From assembly GCA_025993015.1 (NCBI GenBank), contig DAJPFV010000001.1, forward strand, positions 868,001 through 932,000: a stretch of 64,000 nt of DNA. Direction: 5' to 3'. A program made the position numbers and the translations under genes. This DNA comes from Coriobacteriaceae bacterium (lineage in GTDB: Bacteria > Actinomycetota > Coriobacteriia > Coriobacteriales > Coriobacteriaceae). Positions 1-8,501 of this stretch are shown here, piece by piece. Below the pieces are notes generated by a model, which searched no databases, had not been told where the DNA came from, and saw only the letters and a list, made by a program, of their open reading frames with translations. The stretch's first letter is position 1. Each line of letters begins with the position of its first letter.

Positions 1-159
1 ACCTTCCTTAAGGCGCGCATCAACAAAAAACTCCGCATCGAGACCAAACGCAAGAAGATGAAGGCTGAAAAGGCCGCCGCCGAGGCCAAGCAGGGCGACA
101 AGCCCCAGGAGACCAAGGGCAAGCAGCGCAAGCAGAAGAAGAACAAGAAGAAGCGCTAA
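1..159 (+). CDS. C-terminal end of an unidentified protein (5' part outside window)
   Basis: The first 52 codons are open in frame 1 and end at TAA 157-159. The visible peptide is extremely basic, mostly Lys with Ala, Glu and Gln, and finishes in a run of Lys and Arg. It looks like a disordered cationic tail, as found on some membrane or RNA-binding proteins, but no domain is visible and I cannot name the protein. A gap of 144 bases without an obvious terminator separates it from the kinase gene downstream. Confidence 0.6.
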   Translation, partial: TFLKARINKKLRIETKRKKMKAEKAAAEAKQGDKPQETKGKQRKQKKNKKKR

Positions 160-303
160 GGCCAAGACAGACAGGCAGCCTCGCATCCCGTTATCCTCGC
201 CATCCGCCCGAGCGTGCTACACTAGCAGCATCTATGCCACCGCGAATGGCTCGGCCCCGCGCCCGCCGCTCGCAAACGAACTTTAAACGCACGAGGGTTG
301 GCC

Positions 304-2157
304 ATGCCGCTTTTCCCGCAACATACCGCCCGGTTCTCGCCGGACGTTCCTTTGGAGGGCACCAGCTCTCGCGAGCTGCTCAAGCGGTACCAGCCGCTCG
401 AGACACTTGCGACCGGCGGTTTTGGCTCCATCGAGATCTGCCGCGACACGCACCTGCGCCGCCGCGTCGCCATTAAGCGCATCCCCCTTATCAACGGCGC
501 CGGCATGCCCGCCAGCGACATCATGGATGTCCTGCGCGAGGCACACACCGCCGCCATGCTTCAACATCCCAATATCGTGCAGGTTATCGACTTTACGCAC
601 GATACCGCCTATGCCTACCTCGTCATGGAATATGTCGACGGCATGTCGCTCGCCGACTTTTTGCATCGCGTGGACGGCCATTCGCTCACCTTTGACGAGG
701 CCGCGGCAATTGCCGACGCGCTGGGCCAGGCGCTCACCTTCGCCCATAGCAACGGCGTGCTCCACCTGGATATTAAGCCCGCCAACGTGCTCATCGACCA
801 CTCGGGCAACGTAAAGCTCACCGACTTTGGCATGGCGCGACTGTCGTCTGCCGGCGGCTTTGGCGGCTCGCGCGGCGGCACCATCGGCTACATGCCACCC
901 GAGCAGCTCGATATCGAGACCGGCACAGTCGACGAGCGCGCCGATGTCTTTGCCCTCGCCTGCGTGATCTACGAGGGCCTGTGCGGCAGCGCCCCCTTTA
1001 TGGCCGCCACGCCCGGCGACTCGCTCGGCCGTATCATCGGCGGTGCCACCTACCCCAGCGAGCTCATCCCGCACTTTCCCCCGGGAGCCGAGGCTGCGCT
1101 CATGAGCGCCCTCTCCCCCATGCCGCAAGACCGCCCCAACAGCATCGAGGCATTTTGCGACCAGCTGCTCGCCGGCTTGGGCAGCGTGCGCGAGGGCCGT
1201 CGCAGCCTGGAGCAGATGGTGGGCGAGCTGTCGGATGACGAGCGCGCGGCAGACGATATCGAATCGTTACCCTATGAGGACGACACCATCGAGGTCGACC
1301 CCGCACTCGGCTGGGCCGGCACGCGCTGGAGCCACGCGCGCGATTACACCATGCGCGCCATCTCGGCGCTAACGTGCGGTGCCTTTAGCTTTTTGATCAT
1401 GCAGACGGCTGGCGTCGCGGCGCTTCCCGGACTTATTGCCGCGGCCATCGCAATTGGGGCGGCCGCCGGCCTGGCCCCGCAAATTGGCTCGGCCATCTCG
1501 GCCGTGGGCTTTTTGGTACTTATGGCCAACGCCACCATGCAGACGCAGGGCATCCTGTCGATGCTACCCGTCGCGGTGCTCTTTGCCGCCACCATGTCCG
1601 GTTGGTGGATCGCCTGGGGCCGCACCGAGGCTGCCGCGAGCGCCGCGCTCACCTGCGCGGTGGCACTTGGCTGTCTAACGGGCGACGCCCTCCTTGCCGC
1701 CGGGGTCGCCGCCGGCATCGCTGCCTTTTGGCTCGACCCGGCAAGCGCCGCGGCCGCCACGGGGATGGGCGCACTTTTTGGCCGCCTGGCTACGGTTGCG
1801 CTTTCCGCCGGAGGCGTGCTGGGGCTCGGCAATGTTGCCGCGGCGCTGGGAGACATGCTCTTCTGGGCTGCCGTTGTGCTTGTCGCGGCGACAGCTGCAC
1901 TGACATCTCTGCTGCTCAACGCCCATGCCAGGCGTGCCGAGCAGGGCTCGAACCTGGCTGCAATCGCTGCCATCGCCGGCTGCGGAATAGGCACCGCGGC
2001 GTCGCTCTGTCTTGCACACCATATGGAAATTGCCAGCCTTGCGGCCGCGGTCGTCGTCAAGGCGGCGGTTGCGGGAACCCTATCCTCTATAATCGTTGGG
2101 ATATGCCTATATTTGCTCGGATACCAAAGAACCTATACGGAGAGTGATCTTTCGTGA
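304..2157 (+). CDS. Serine/threonine protein kinase with polytopic membrane C-terminus
   Basis: Hanks-type kinase domain at about residues 25-290: glycine-rich loop (TGGFGSIE), catalytic Lys in VAIKRI, catalytic loop HLDIKPANV with Asp156, DFG in LTDFGMAR and an APE-equivalent PPE. The catalytic loop reads HLD, not HRD. An acidic linker follows, then about 250 residues of Ala/Gly-rich hydrophobic segments that look like eight or more membrane helices. PASTA repeats are absent. ATG 304 is preferred over TTG 298 because GAGGG lies six bases before it. It overlaps fhaA by 4 bases (GTGA), so the two are probably translationally coupled. By position it resembles the PknA-like partner of the PASTA kinase at the far end of the cluster. 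Confidence 0.9.
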   Translation: MPLFPQHTARFSPDVPLEGTSSRELLKRYQPLETLATGGFGSIEICRDTHLRRRVAIKRIPLINGAGMPASDIMDVLREAHTAAMLQHPNIVQVIDFTHDTAYAYLVMEYVDGMSLADFLHRVDGHSLTFDEAAAIADALGQALTFAHSNGVLHLDIKPANVLIDHSGNVKLTDFGMARLSSAGGFGGSRGGTIGYMPPEQLDIETGTVDERADVFALACVIYEGLCGSAPFMAATPGDSLGRIIGGATYPSELIPHFPPGAEAALMSALSPMPQDRPNSIEAFCDQLLAGLGSVREGRRSLEQMVGELSDDERAADDIESLPYEDDTIEVDPALGWAGTRWSHARDYTMRAISALTCGAFSFLIMQTAGVAALPGLIAAAIAIGAAAGLAPQIGSAISAVGFLVLMANATMQTQGILSMLPVAVLFAATMSGWWIAWGRTEAAASAALTCAVALGCLTGDALLAAGVAAGIAAFWLDPASAAAATGMGALFGRLATVALSAGGVLGLGNVAAALGDMLFWAAVVLVAATAALTSLLLNAHARRAEQGSNLAAIAAIAGCGIGTAASLCLAHHMEIASLAAAVVVKAAVAGTLSSIIVGICLYLLGYQRTYTESDLS

Positions 2158-3164
2158 ACTTCCTGAACATCTTCGAGGACCACGTGGCCGGCATCTTCGG
2201 TGCCACCCGTGCCCCGTTCTCCTTTAAGAAGCTTGCCAAGCAGGCCGCTCGCGACATGGAGGATCAGACTCTGGTGATCAACGGCGTCAACACCGCGCCG
2301 GCACTCTATACCATCCTGATCGCCGCCGACGACGATCCCATGCTCGCCCCGTTCTACCCCGAGCTTTCACGCGAAGTCCGCGAGTTTGTGAAGGCACAGG
2401 CCGAAAAGCGCCGCTATGTGTTTGTCGGCGAGCCCCTCGTTCGCTTTATGATCGACCCGCAGCTGCGTGCCGGTAAGTTCTCGGTCTTTGCCGAGAACGT
2501 CGACGCCCCCACGCTCGGTCGTCTGTACGAGGAAGAGCGTGCCTACCAGAATGGCCTGGGCCAGAACAACTCTGCCGCAAGCCGCGCCGCCAGCGCTCCC
2601 CGCGCCGGCAAGCAGCAATTCGCAGCTCCGCAGCAACAGCACCCCGCCGCCATGCCCCAGCAGCCGACGCCCCGTGCCGCCGCTCCCGACCCGCTCGCCG
2701 TGGCCGATCCCTTTGCGCCCAACGCCCCCGACCCCGCCGCCGCGCCCATCCCCGTGCCGCAGACCGTCTCTCGTGACGCCCTCGCCGGTATGGGCGGAGC
2801 CGCCGCGACCGGTGCCGCCGTGGGCCTTGGCGCCGCGGCCGGTATTGCCTCCAACATGGCGAGCACCCGCGCCCCGCAGCGCCCGCTCGCCCAGCTCGTC
2901 GATGTCGTGAGCGGCGAGAGCCACAGCATCACTTCCGCGCAGGTGACCATCGGTCGCGAGCGTTCGGTTTCGGACATCGCCCTGCGCGACCCCAACGTGT
3001 CGCGCCGCCACGCCCAGCTCACCTTTACCGGTTCGGACTGGTCGATCGAGGACCTCAATTCCACCAACGGCACGCTCGTCAACAACCGCCGCATCACGCG
3101 CTGCCCGCTGCGCAACGGCGATCTGCTGACGTTTGGCCTGAGCACCTTTGAATTTAGGGGATAG
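2154..3164 (+). CDS. fhaA: FHA-domain protein with DUF3662 N-terminus (FhaA-like)
   Basis: 336 residues, GTG start overlapping the stop of the kinase gene. Residues 1-120 match the DUF3662 domain of actinobacterial FhaA (MNFLNIFEDHVAGIFGAT start). Residues 130-245 are a Pro/Ala/Gln-rich linker. The FHA domain at about 255-336 contains the phosphothreonine-binding signature GRERSVSDIAL, SRRHAQ and LNSTNGTLVNN. In mycobacteria FhaA binds phosphorylated kinase and MviN partners and regulates peptidoglycan synthesis; that role is inferred here from domain content and gene order. Confidence 0.93.
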   Translation: MNFLNIFEDHVAGIFGATRAPFSFKKLAKQAARDMEDQTLVINGVNTAPALYTILIAADDDPMLAPFYPELSREVREFVKAQAEKRRYVFVGEPLVRFMIDPQLRAGKFSVFAENVDAPTLGRLYEEERAYQNGLGQNNSAASRAASAPRAGKQQFAAPQQQHPAAMPQQPTPRAAAPDPLAVADPFAPNAPDPAAAPIPVPQTVSRDALAGMGGAAATGAAVGLGAAAGIASNMASTRAPQRPLAQLVDVVSGESHSITSAQVTIGRERSVSDIALRDPNVSRRHAQLTFTGSDWSIEDLNSTNGTLVNNRRITRCPLRNGDLLTFGLSTFEFRG

Positions 3165-3170
3165 TCGCTT

Positions 3171-3587
3171 ATGAACATCGATATCGTCCTTTTTGCAGGC
3201 CGCATCGTCCTGGTCGCCCTGCTCTACATCTTCCTGTTCGCCGTCATGAAAACCGGCGTGGGACTCGTACGCGGCCAGCGCCGCGACTCCGCTATCTGGA
3301 CGATCGATGTGGACAAGGGTCCGCGCGGCATCCGTGGCATCCATGTAGACATGCTCGGCCCCGTCATCGTTGGCCGCTCGCCGTCCTCGGACATCTGCAT
3401 CAACGAACCGTTTGTCTCGGCCTCGCACGCACGCTTTTCGCTGCAGGGCCCGGCACTCATCATCGAAGACCTCAACTCTTTGAACGGCACGCTCGTTAAC
3501 GGCCGTCAGCTGGTGGAGCCCGCAACGCTGCGCGAGGGTGACGAGGTCCAGATTGGCGACGTGGTCATGAAGGTGAACCGTCGATGA
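3171..3587 (+). CDS. fhaB: Membrane-anchored FHA-domain protein (FhaB/FipA-like)
   Basis: 138 residues. One N-terminal transmembrane segment (about residues 4-26) is followed by a cytoplasmic FHA domain with VGRSPSSDICI, SASHARFS and LNSLNGTLVNGR. It starts 6 bases after fhaA and overlaps pstP by 4 bases (ATGA). In mycobacteria the equivalent protein is a septal phospho-reader acting with FtsZ and FtsQ partners. Size, topology and position between fhaA and pstP agree with that assignment. Confidence 0.92.
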   Translation: MNIDIVLFAGRIVLVALLYIFLFAVMKTGVGLVRGQRRDSAIWTIDVDKGPRGIRGIHVDMLGPVIVGRSPSSDICINEPFVSASHARFSLQGPALIIEDLNSLNGTLVNGRQLVEPATLREGDEVQIGDVVMKVNRR

Positions 3588-5482
3588 TCGACGAGGAGAA
3601 CAAGTCCGCAACCATGCCCGAGACGCCAACTGTCCCCGCAGCTGCGCCGGCTCATGCCGCTCCGGCGCGCCCTGCGACCGTGGAGCCCGAGGACACGGTG
3701 TTCTCCCTGCCTCTTTCGCATGTAACTCAAGAATATCCGGCACTCGTCGATGACGAGGACGCCGGCACCGAGCAGCTCGACGCCCCCATCGGCGCGCACG
3801 CTGCCGAGCAGCCCGCGGAACCGGAGCCAACGCCCGCACCGGCTCACTTCGCCGAGCCCGTCGCCGAGGCGATTAACGAGAGCGCTGCCGTGTTTGCAGC
3901 CCCCGAGCCTGCCGCGCCGGTATTCCCCGTCGCCCCGGCAAGCGAGGCGGCACCCGCATCTGCAACGCCTGCCGAAGTCGAGCAGCCCGTTGCCGCGCCC
4001 GCCGCAGCTCCCGAGCCCTCTGCTCAACCCCAGAGCACGCCCGCGCCGTCGCACTTTGCGACGCCCGAGCCGACGGCTGTCGAGCCGCAGCAGGACGGCG
4101 ACCCCGCCGACCGCGTAACCGAAGATCTCAACCTTCCGGACGTCTCCGATGCCGAGTCGGGCAACGATGCCGACACCGTCTCCCCCGGCGACACCGCCGA
4201 GATCGATGTCGCCGCCGTGGAGGCAAAGCTCAAAGATCCCGGCTCGACCATGAGCTTTGAGCCGCTGACCGACGAGCGCATCGAGACCGACTCGACCTAC
4301 GACGCCGGCACCACCACGCAACTTATGTGGGGCGCCCGCTCCGACGTCGGATGCGTACGCCCGCACAATGAGGACTCCTATCTGGTGCAGTCGCCGCTCT
4401 TTTGCGTGTGCGACGGCATGGGAGGACACGCCGCCGGCGAGGTGGCATCCTCCATCGCCGTCGAGACCATCGCCAAGACGGCACCGCAGTCCGCCGACGC
4501 CGCGCGCCTGGCCGCAGCCGTCGAGGCCGCCAACGCCGCCGTGATCGAAGCCGCCCTCAACGGCCTGGGCAAACCCGGCATGGGATGCACGGCCACCTGC
4601 GCCTACATCGAAAACGACACGCTCGCCATCGCCCATGTGGGCGACTCGCGCGCCTACCTGCTCCACGAGGGCACGCTCATCCGCGTGACCCGCGACCACT
4701 CCTACGTGGAGGAGCTCGTGGATGCCGGCGAGATTACGGCCGACGAGGCCCGCGTCCACCCCAACCGCTCGGTCATCACCCGCGCGCTGGGCTCGGATCC
4801 CGCCATGTATGCCGACCACTTTACCCTGCACATCGAGGAAGGCGACCGCCTGATTCTGTGCTCCGATGGTCTTTCGAGCATGATTCCCGATAGCGATATC
4901 GAGAACATCGCTACGCAGTCCTCGAGCGCACAGATCTGTGTCGACAACTTGGTGGACGCGGCGCTCGCCGCCGGCGGCCACGACAATGTGACCGTGGTGG
5001 TCGTCGACCTAGTCGACGACGGCGTCATGCGCGAGGCAAAACGCGTCCGACGCCGCAATGTCACCATCGCCACCGTCTTGGCCCTTGTCTTTGTGCTGGT
5101 AGCAGGCATCTGGGCATACACGGGCGTCACCGGCTCCTATTACTTGGGAACCTACCACGGCAATGTCGCCGTCTGGCGCGGCCTGCCCGGCAAGACGCTC
5201 GGGGTCGAGCTCCACTGGCTCGAGAGCGAAACCAGCATCAAGCTGTCCGACCTGCCCGAAGACACGCAAAACCGCCTGAAGGCAGGCATTCCGCAAACGA
5301 GTGTCGACGATGCGCAGGACACCATTTCCAAGTACCGCCATCAGATTGACGAGGAGCAGACCCGTCAGGTGATTGACGCGCAAACGATTCGCAACAACAC
5401 CGATCAGGAATCCACCTCCGAGTCAGATTCCGAGAAAACCGCCGAACAGTCAGCCGAGGCCGAAGCCTCTGATAAGAATTAG
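3584..5482 (+). CDS. pstP: PP2C-family Ser/Thr phosphatase with long N-terminal extension (PstP-like)
   Basis: 632 residues. The PP2C domain lies at about residues 245-480, with metal-binding motifs in RPHNEDSYL, CDGMGGHAAGE, GDSRAYLL and GGHDNVTVVV. A transmembrane helix follows at about 490-512, then an extracytoplasmic tail rich in Glu and Ser. The odd part is the first 240 residues, an Ala/Pro/Glu-rich, probably disordered extension ahead of the catalytic domain; mycobacterial PstP starts almost directly with the catalytic domain. The enzyme should reverse phosphorylation by the two kinases in the cluster. The start overlaps the fhaB stop. Confidence 0.93.
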   Translation: MIDEENKSATMPETPTVPAAAPAHAAPARPATVEPEDTVFSLPLSHVTQEYPALVDDEDAGTEQLDAPIGAHAAEQPAEPEPTPAPAHFAEPVAEAINESAAVFAAPEPAAPVFPVAPASEAAPASATPAEVEQPVAAPAAAPEPSAQPQSTPAPSHFATPEPTAVEPQQDGDPADRVTEDLNLPDVSDAESGNDADTVSPGDTAEIDVAAVEAKLKDPGSTMSFEPLTDERIETDSTYDAGTTTQLMWGARSDVGCVRPHNEDSYLVQSPLFCVCDGMGGHAAGEVASSIAVETIAKTAPQSADAARLAAAVEAANAAVIEAALNGLGKPGMGCTATCAYIENDTLAIAHVGDSRAYLLHEGTLIRVTRDHSYVEELVDAGEITADEARVHPNRSVITRALGSDPAMYADHFTLHIEEGDRLILCSDGLSSMIPDSDIENIATQSSSAQICVDNLVDAALAAGGHDNVTVVVVDLVDDGVMREAKRVRRRNVTIATVLALVFVLVAGIWAYTGVTGSYYLGTYHGNVAVWRGLPGKTLGVELHWLESETSIKLSDLPEDTQNRLKAGIPQTSVDDAQDTISKYRHQIDEEQTRQVIDAQTIRNNTDQESTSESDSEKTAEQSAEAEASDKN

Positions 5483-5498
5483 AAAGGGAGTGCCGCTT

Positions 5499-8369
5499 AT
5501 GAGTCGCCGCAACACCGAACTGCTCTTGCTCATCGCCTCGGCGTTCCCCGTCATCCTGCTCTATGCGATGTACGTGCTCACCGCGGGTGCCACGATTTCC
5601 TTTGAGACGCTCGCCGTGCCGATCGGCCTGTTCGCCGCCTTCGCCGCGGCGCATATCGCCGTGCGCATCCTGGCGCCCGGCGCCGACCCCGCCATCCTGC
5701 CCATCGTCTTTGTGCTCTCGGGCATCGGCATCACATTCGTGACGCGCCTGGCCCCCGACCTCGCCATCTCGCAGCTCATCATCTTGTTTGTCTCGGTGGC
5801 GCTCATGGTGGGAACGCTCGCACTGGTCAAGAACCTCGACGTGGTCATGCGCTACAAGTACACCTTTGGCATTATCGGCATCATCCTGCTGATGCTGCCG
5901 ATCTTTATCGGCACCACGATCTCGGGCTCCAAGCTGTGGATTCGCATCGCGGGCTTCACCATCCAGCCCGGCGAGTTCGCCAAGGTCTTCATCGTCTTGT
6001 TCCTGGCAGGCTATCTGGCCGAGAACCGCGAGCTGCTCTCCATCTCCAACCGCAAGATCTTGGGCCTCAAGATTCCGCGCTTCCGCCTGCTGCTGCCGCT
6101 GTTTGCCGTGTGGGGCGTGTGCCTGCTCATCGTCGTCTTCGAACGCGACCTGGGCTCGGCCGTCCTGTTCTACACCATCTTTTTGCTGATGCTCTATGTT
6201 GCCACGGGACGCTTTTCGTACGTCATCATCGGCCTTGCGCTGCTGGCCGTTGGAGCCGTGGGCGCCTACAAGTTCCTGTCTCACGTGCAGGTGCGCTTTC
6301 AGGTCTGGGTCGATCCGTTTAAGGACGCCCAGGGCCAGGGCTACCAGATTGTCCAGTCGCTCTTCTCGCTCGCCGACGGCGGCCTGGTTGGCGTCGGCAT
6401 TGGCAACGGCATGGCAAACAACATCCCCGTCGTCGAGTCCGACTTTATCTTCTCGGCCATCGGCGAGGAAATGGGCCTTTTGGGCGGCGGCGCCGTGCTC
6501 ATCCTGTTTATGCTTTTTGCCGTGCGTGGCCTCACCACGGCCGCCCGCGCCAAGTCCGACCTTGCCGCCTTTAGCGCGACCGGCCTTACGGCGGCCATCA
6601 GCTTCCAGGCATTCTTAATCGTTGGCGGCGTAACCCGCCTGATCCCGCTGACCGGCGTCACCCTGCCCTTTATGAGCCAGGGCGGCTCCTCGCTGCTGGC
6701 GAGCTTTATCATCGTCGCGCTGCTGCTGCGCGCCGGCGACGAGGCAACCGGACGCGAAGCCGAGCTCACCGGCACCGGCACCATGGCCGCCATCACCGAT
6801 GATCAGGTCGCATCCGCCGCTGCCCCGACCGGTACGCGTTTTGCCAACGCACCTTCCTACAGCCACGGCAACCACTCTGCGGGTTCTCGCATGCGTCGTC
6901 GCCTGCTCGACACGCCAGAGTCCGGCGTGCTCGGCCGCGTTGCACTTGCCAACCGTCTGACTCGTGCCGTGTTTGCTTTCACGGCGCTGTTCGCCATCCT
7001 TATCGGCAACCTCACCTATGTCCAGGTCATCAAGGCGAAGGACTATCAGGACATGCCGACCAACAACCACACCATCGCCCGCTCCAAGTACATCCAGCGT
7101 GGCTCCATCATCACGTTCGACGGCGTGACACTAGCCGAGTCGCTGCAGCAGGAGGACGGCACCTACGCCCGCTCCTACCCCAACGGCAACATGGCCGCGC
7201 ACGTGGTGGGCTACGTGAGCCAGCAATACGGCACCGCCGGCATCGAGAGCGTCATGAACGATACGCTCACCGGCTCCAAGGATTACTCCAGCTGGAACAA
7301 CGCCATCGCATCGCTCGCGGGGCAGACCCAGCCGGGCAATACCGCCAAGCTCACCATCGACTCGCGCATCCAGACGGCTGCCGAGCAGGCGCTCAAGGGC
7401 TTTAAGGGCGCTGTGGTGGTCATGGATCCGCGTACCGGTGCGGTCCTCGCGTGCGCGAGCTCGCCCACCTATGACAACACCAACATCGATGCCCTGATGC
7501 AGTCGGGCGGTGGCGAGGACGGCTCCATGTACGACCGCGCCATGGACGCGCTCTACACCCCGGGCTCGACCTTTAAAGTCGTCACGCTCTCCGCGGCGCT
7601 CGAAACCGGCACCGCCAGCCTTACCAGCACGTACCAGGCGCCCGGCTCCATGGATATTGGCAACGCGCCGGTCACCAACGATGCCAACGAGAGCTACGGA
7701 ACCATCAGCCTGCAGCAGGCCTTCGCCGTGTCGTCCAACGTCGTCTTTGGCCAGGTGGCCAACGAGGTCGGCGCCAACTCGCTCGTCCAGTTTGCCAACG
7801 CCTTTGGCTACGGTCAAAAGCTCGGTCAGGATCTGACCACCGCGGCTTCCATCATGGCCGACCCGTCGCTTATGACCGAGTGGGAGACCGCTTGGGCAGG
7901 CGCCGGCCAACCCGTCGGCATGGACCACACACCTGGCCCGCAGACCACCGTCATGCAGAATTGCGTGATCGCTGCCGCTATCGCCAACAGCGGCGTGGTC
8001 ATGAACCCGTTCTTTGTGTCCCAGATACTCGCCCCGGACGGAACCGTGGTTAAGACCACGCAGTCCCGCTCGCTGGGCCAGGCTGTCAGCTCTGCCACGG
8101 CCGACCAGGTCAAGCAGGCCATGCTCGCCGTCGTCCAGTCCGGTACCGGCACCGATGCCCAGATTCCGGGCGTCAAGGTTGCCGGCAAGACCGGTTCGGC
8201 CGAGACCGGCGGCACCAACGTCAACTCTATGTTTGTTGGCTTTGCGCCTTACGATTCACCCACGGTTGCCATCTCGGTGGCCCTGGAGGATTACGACAAA
8301 CACGACGTCGAGGCGGCCAAGATTGCCGGCATCGTCCTGACCGCGGCGCTCGCCGCACAGGGAGCGTGA
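5499..8369 (+). CDS. SEDS glycosyltransferase (RodA/FtsW) fused to class B penicillin-binding protein
   Basis: 956 residues in one unbroken frame, starting at ATG 5499 after AAAGGGAG. Residues 1-about 420 are a polytopic SEDS protein with the family signature around Asp272 (WVDPFKDAQGQGYQ) and DFIFSAIGEEMGLLGGG, the polymerase that extends glycan strands from lipid II. After a Gly/Thr/Ala-rich linker comes a second membrane anchor at about 478-500 and a transpeptidase with STFK (Ser690), SSN (745-747) and KTG (897-899). The two halves match in size and order the separate rodA and pbpA genes of mycobacteria, and in-frame ATG 6891 (Met465) may be a relic of the pbpA start. It would join polymerase and cross-linker in a fixed 1:1 ratio. 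Confidence 0.92.
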   Translation: MSRRNTELLLLIASAFPVILLYAMYVLTAGATISFETLAVPIGLFAAFAAAHIAVRILAPGADPAILPIVFVLSGIGITFVTRLAPDLAISQLIILFVSVALMVGTLALVKNLDVVMRYKYTFGIIGIILLMLPIFIGTTISGSKLWIRIAGFTIQPGEFAKVFIVLFLAGYLAENRELLSISNRKILGLKIPRFRLLLPLFAVWGVCLLIVVFERDLGSAVLFYTIFLLMLYVATGRFSYVIIGLALLAVGAVGAYKFLSHVQVRFQVWVDPFKDAQGQGYQIVQSLFSLADGGLVGVGIGNGMANNIPVVESDFIFSAIGEEMGLLGGGAVLILFMLFAVRGLTTAARAKSDLAAFSATGLTAAISFQAFLIVGGVTRLIPLTGVTLPFMSQGGSSLLASFIIVALLLRAGDEATGREAELTGTGTMAAITDDQVASAAAPTGTRFANAPSYSHGNHSAGSRMRRRLLDTPESGVLGRVALANRLTRAVFAFTALFAILIGNLTYVQVIKAKDYQDMPTNNHTIARSKYIQRGSIITFDGVTLAESLQQEDGTYARSYPNGNMAAHVVGYVSQQYGTAGIESVMNDTLTGSKDYSSWNNAIASLAGQTQPGNTAKLTIDSRIQTAAEQALKGFKGAVVVMDPRTGAVLACASSPTYDNTNIDALMQSGGGEDGSMYDRAMDALYTPGSTFKVVTLSAALETGTASLTSTYQAPGSMDIGNAPVTNDANESYGTISLQQAFAVSSNVVFGQVANEVGANSLVQFANAFGYGQKLGQDLTTAASIMADPSLMTEWETAWAGAGQPVGMDHTPGPQTTVMQNCVIAAAIANSGVVMNPFFVSQILAPDGTVVKTTQSRSLGQAVSSATADQVKQAMLAVVQSGTGTDAQIPGVKVAGKTGSAETGGTNVNSMFVGFAPYDSPTVAISVALEDYDKHDVEAAKIAGIVLTAALAAQGA

Positions 8370-8501
8370 TGCCCGTGATCAAAGCGGATACTTGGGGCGC
8401 GCCGCGGCCGATGAGCTAGCGGCAACGCGCCACACGGCCCCAGCGGCCACACATTTGGTACTACACACATCGTTGAGCGAATAGTTATGTTAGGAGCAGG
8501 A

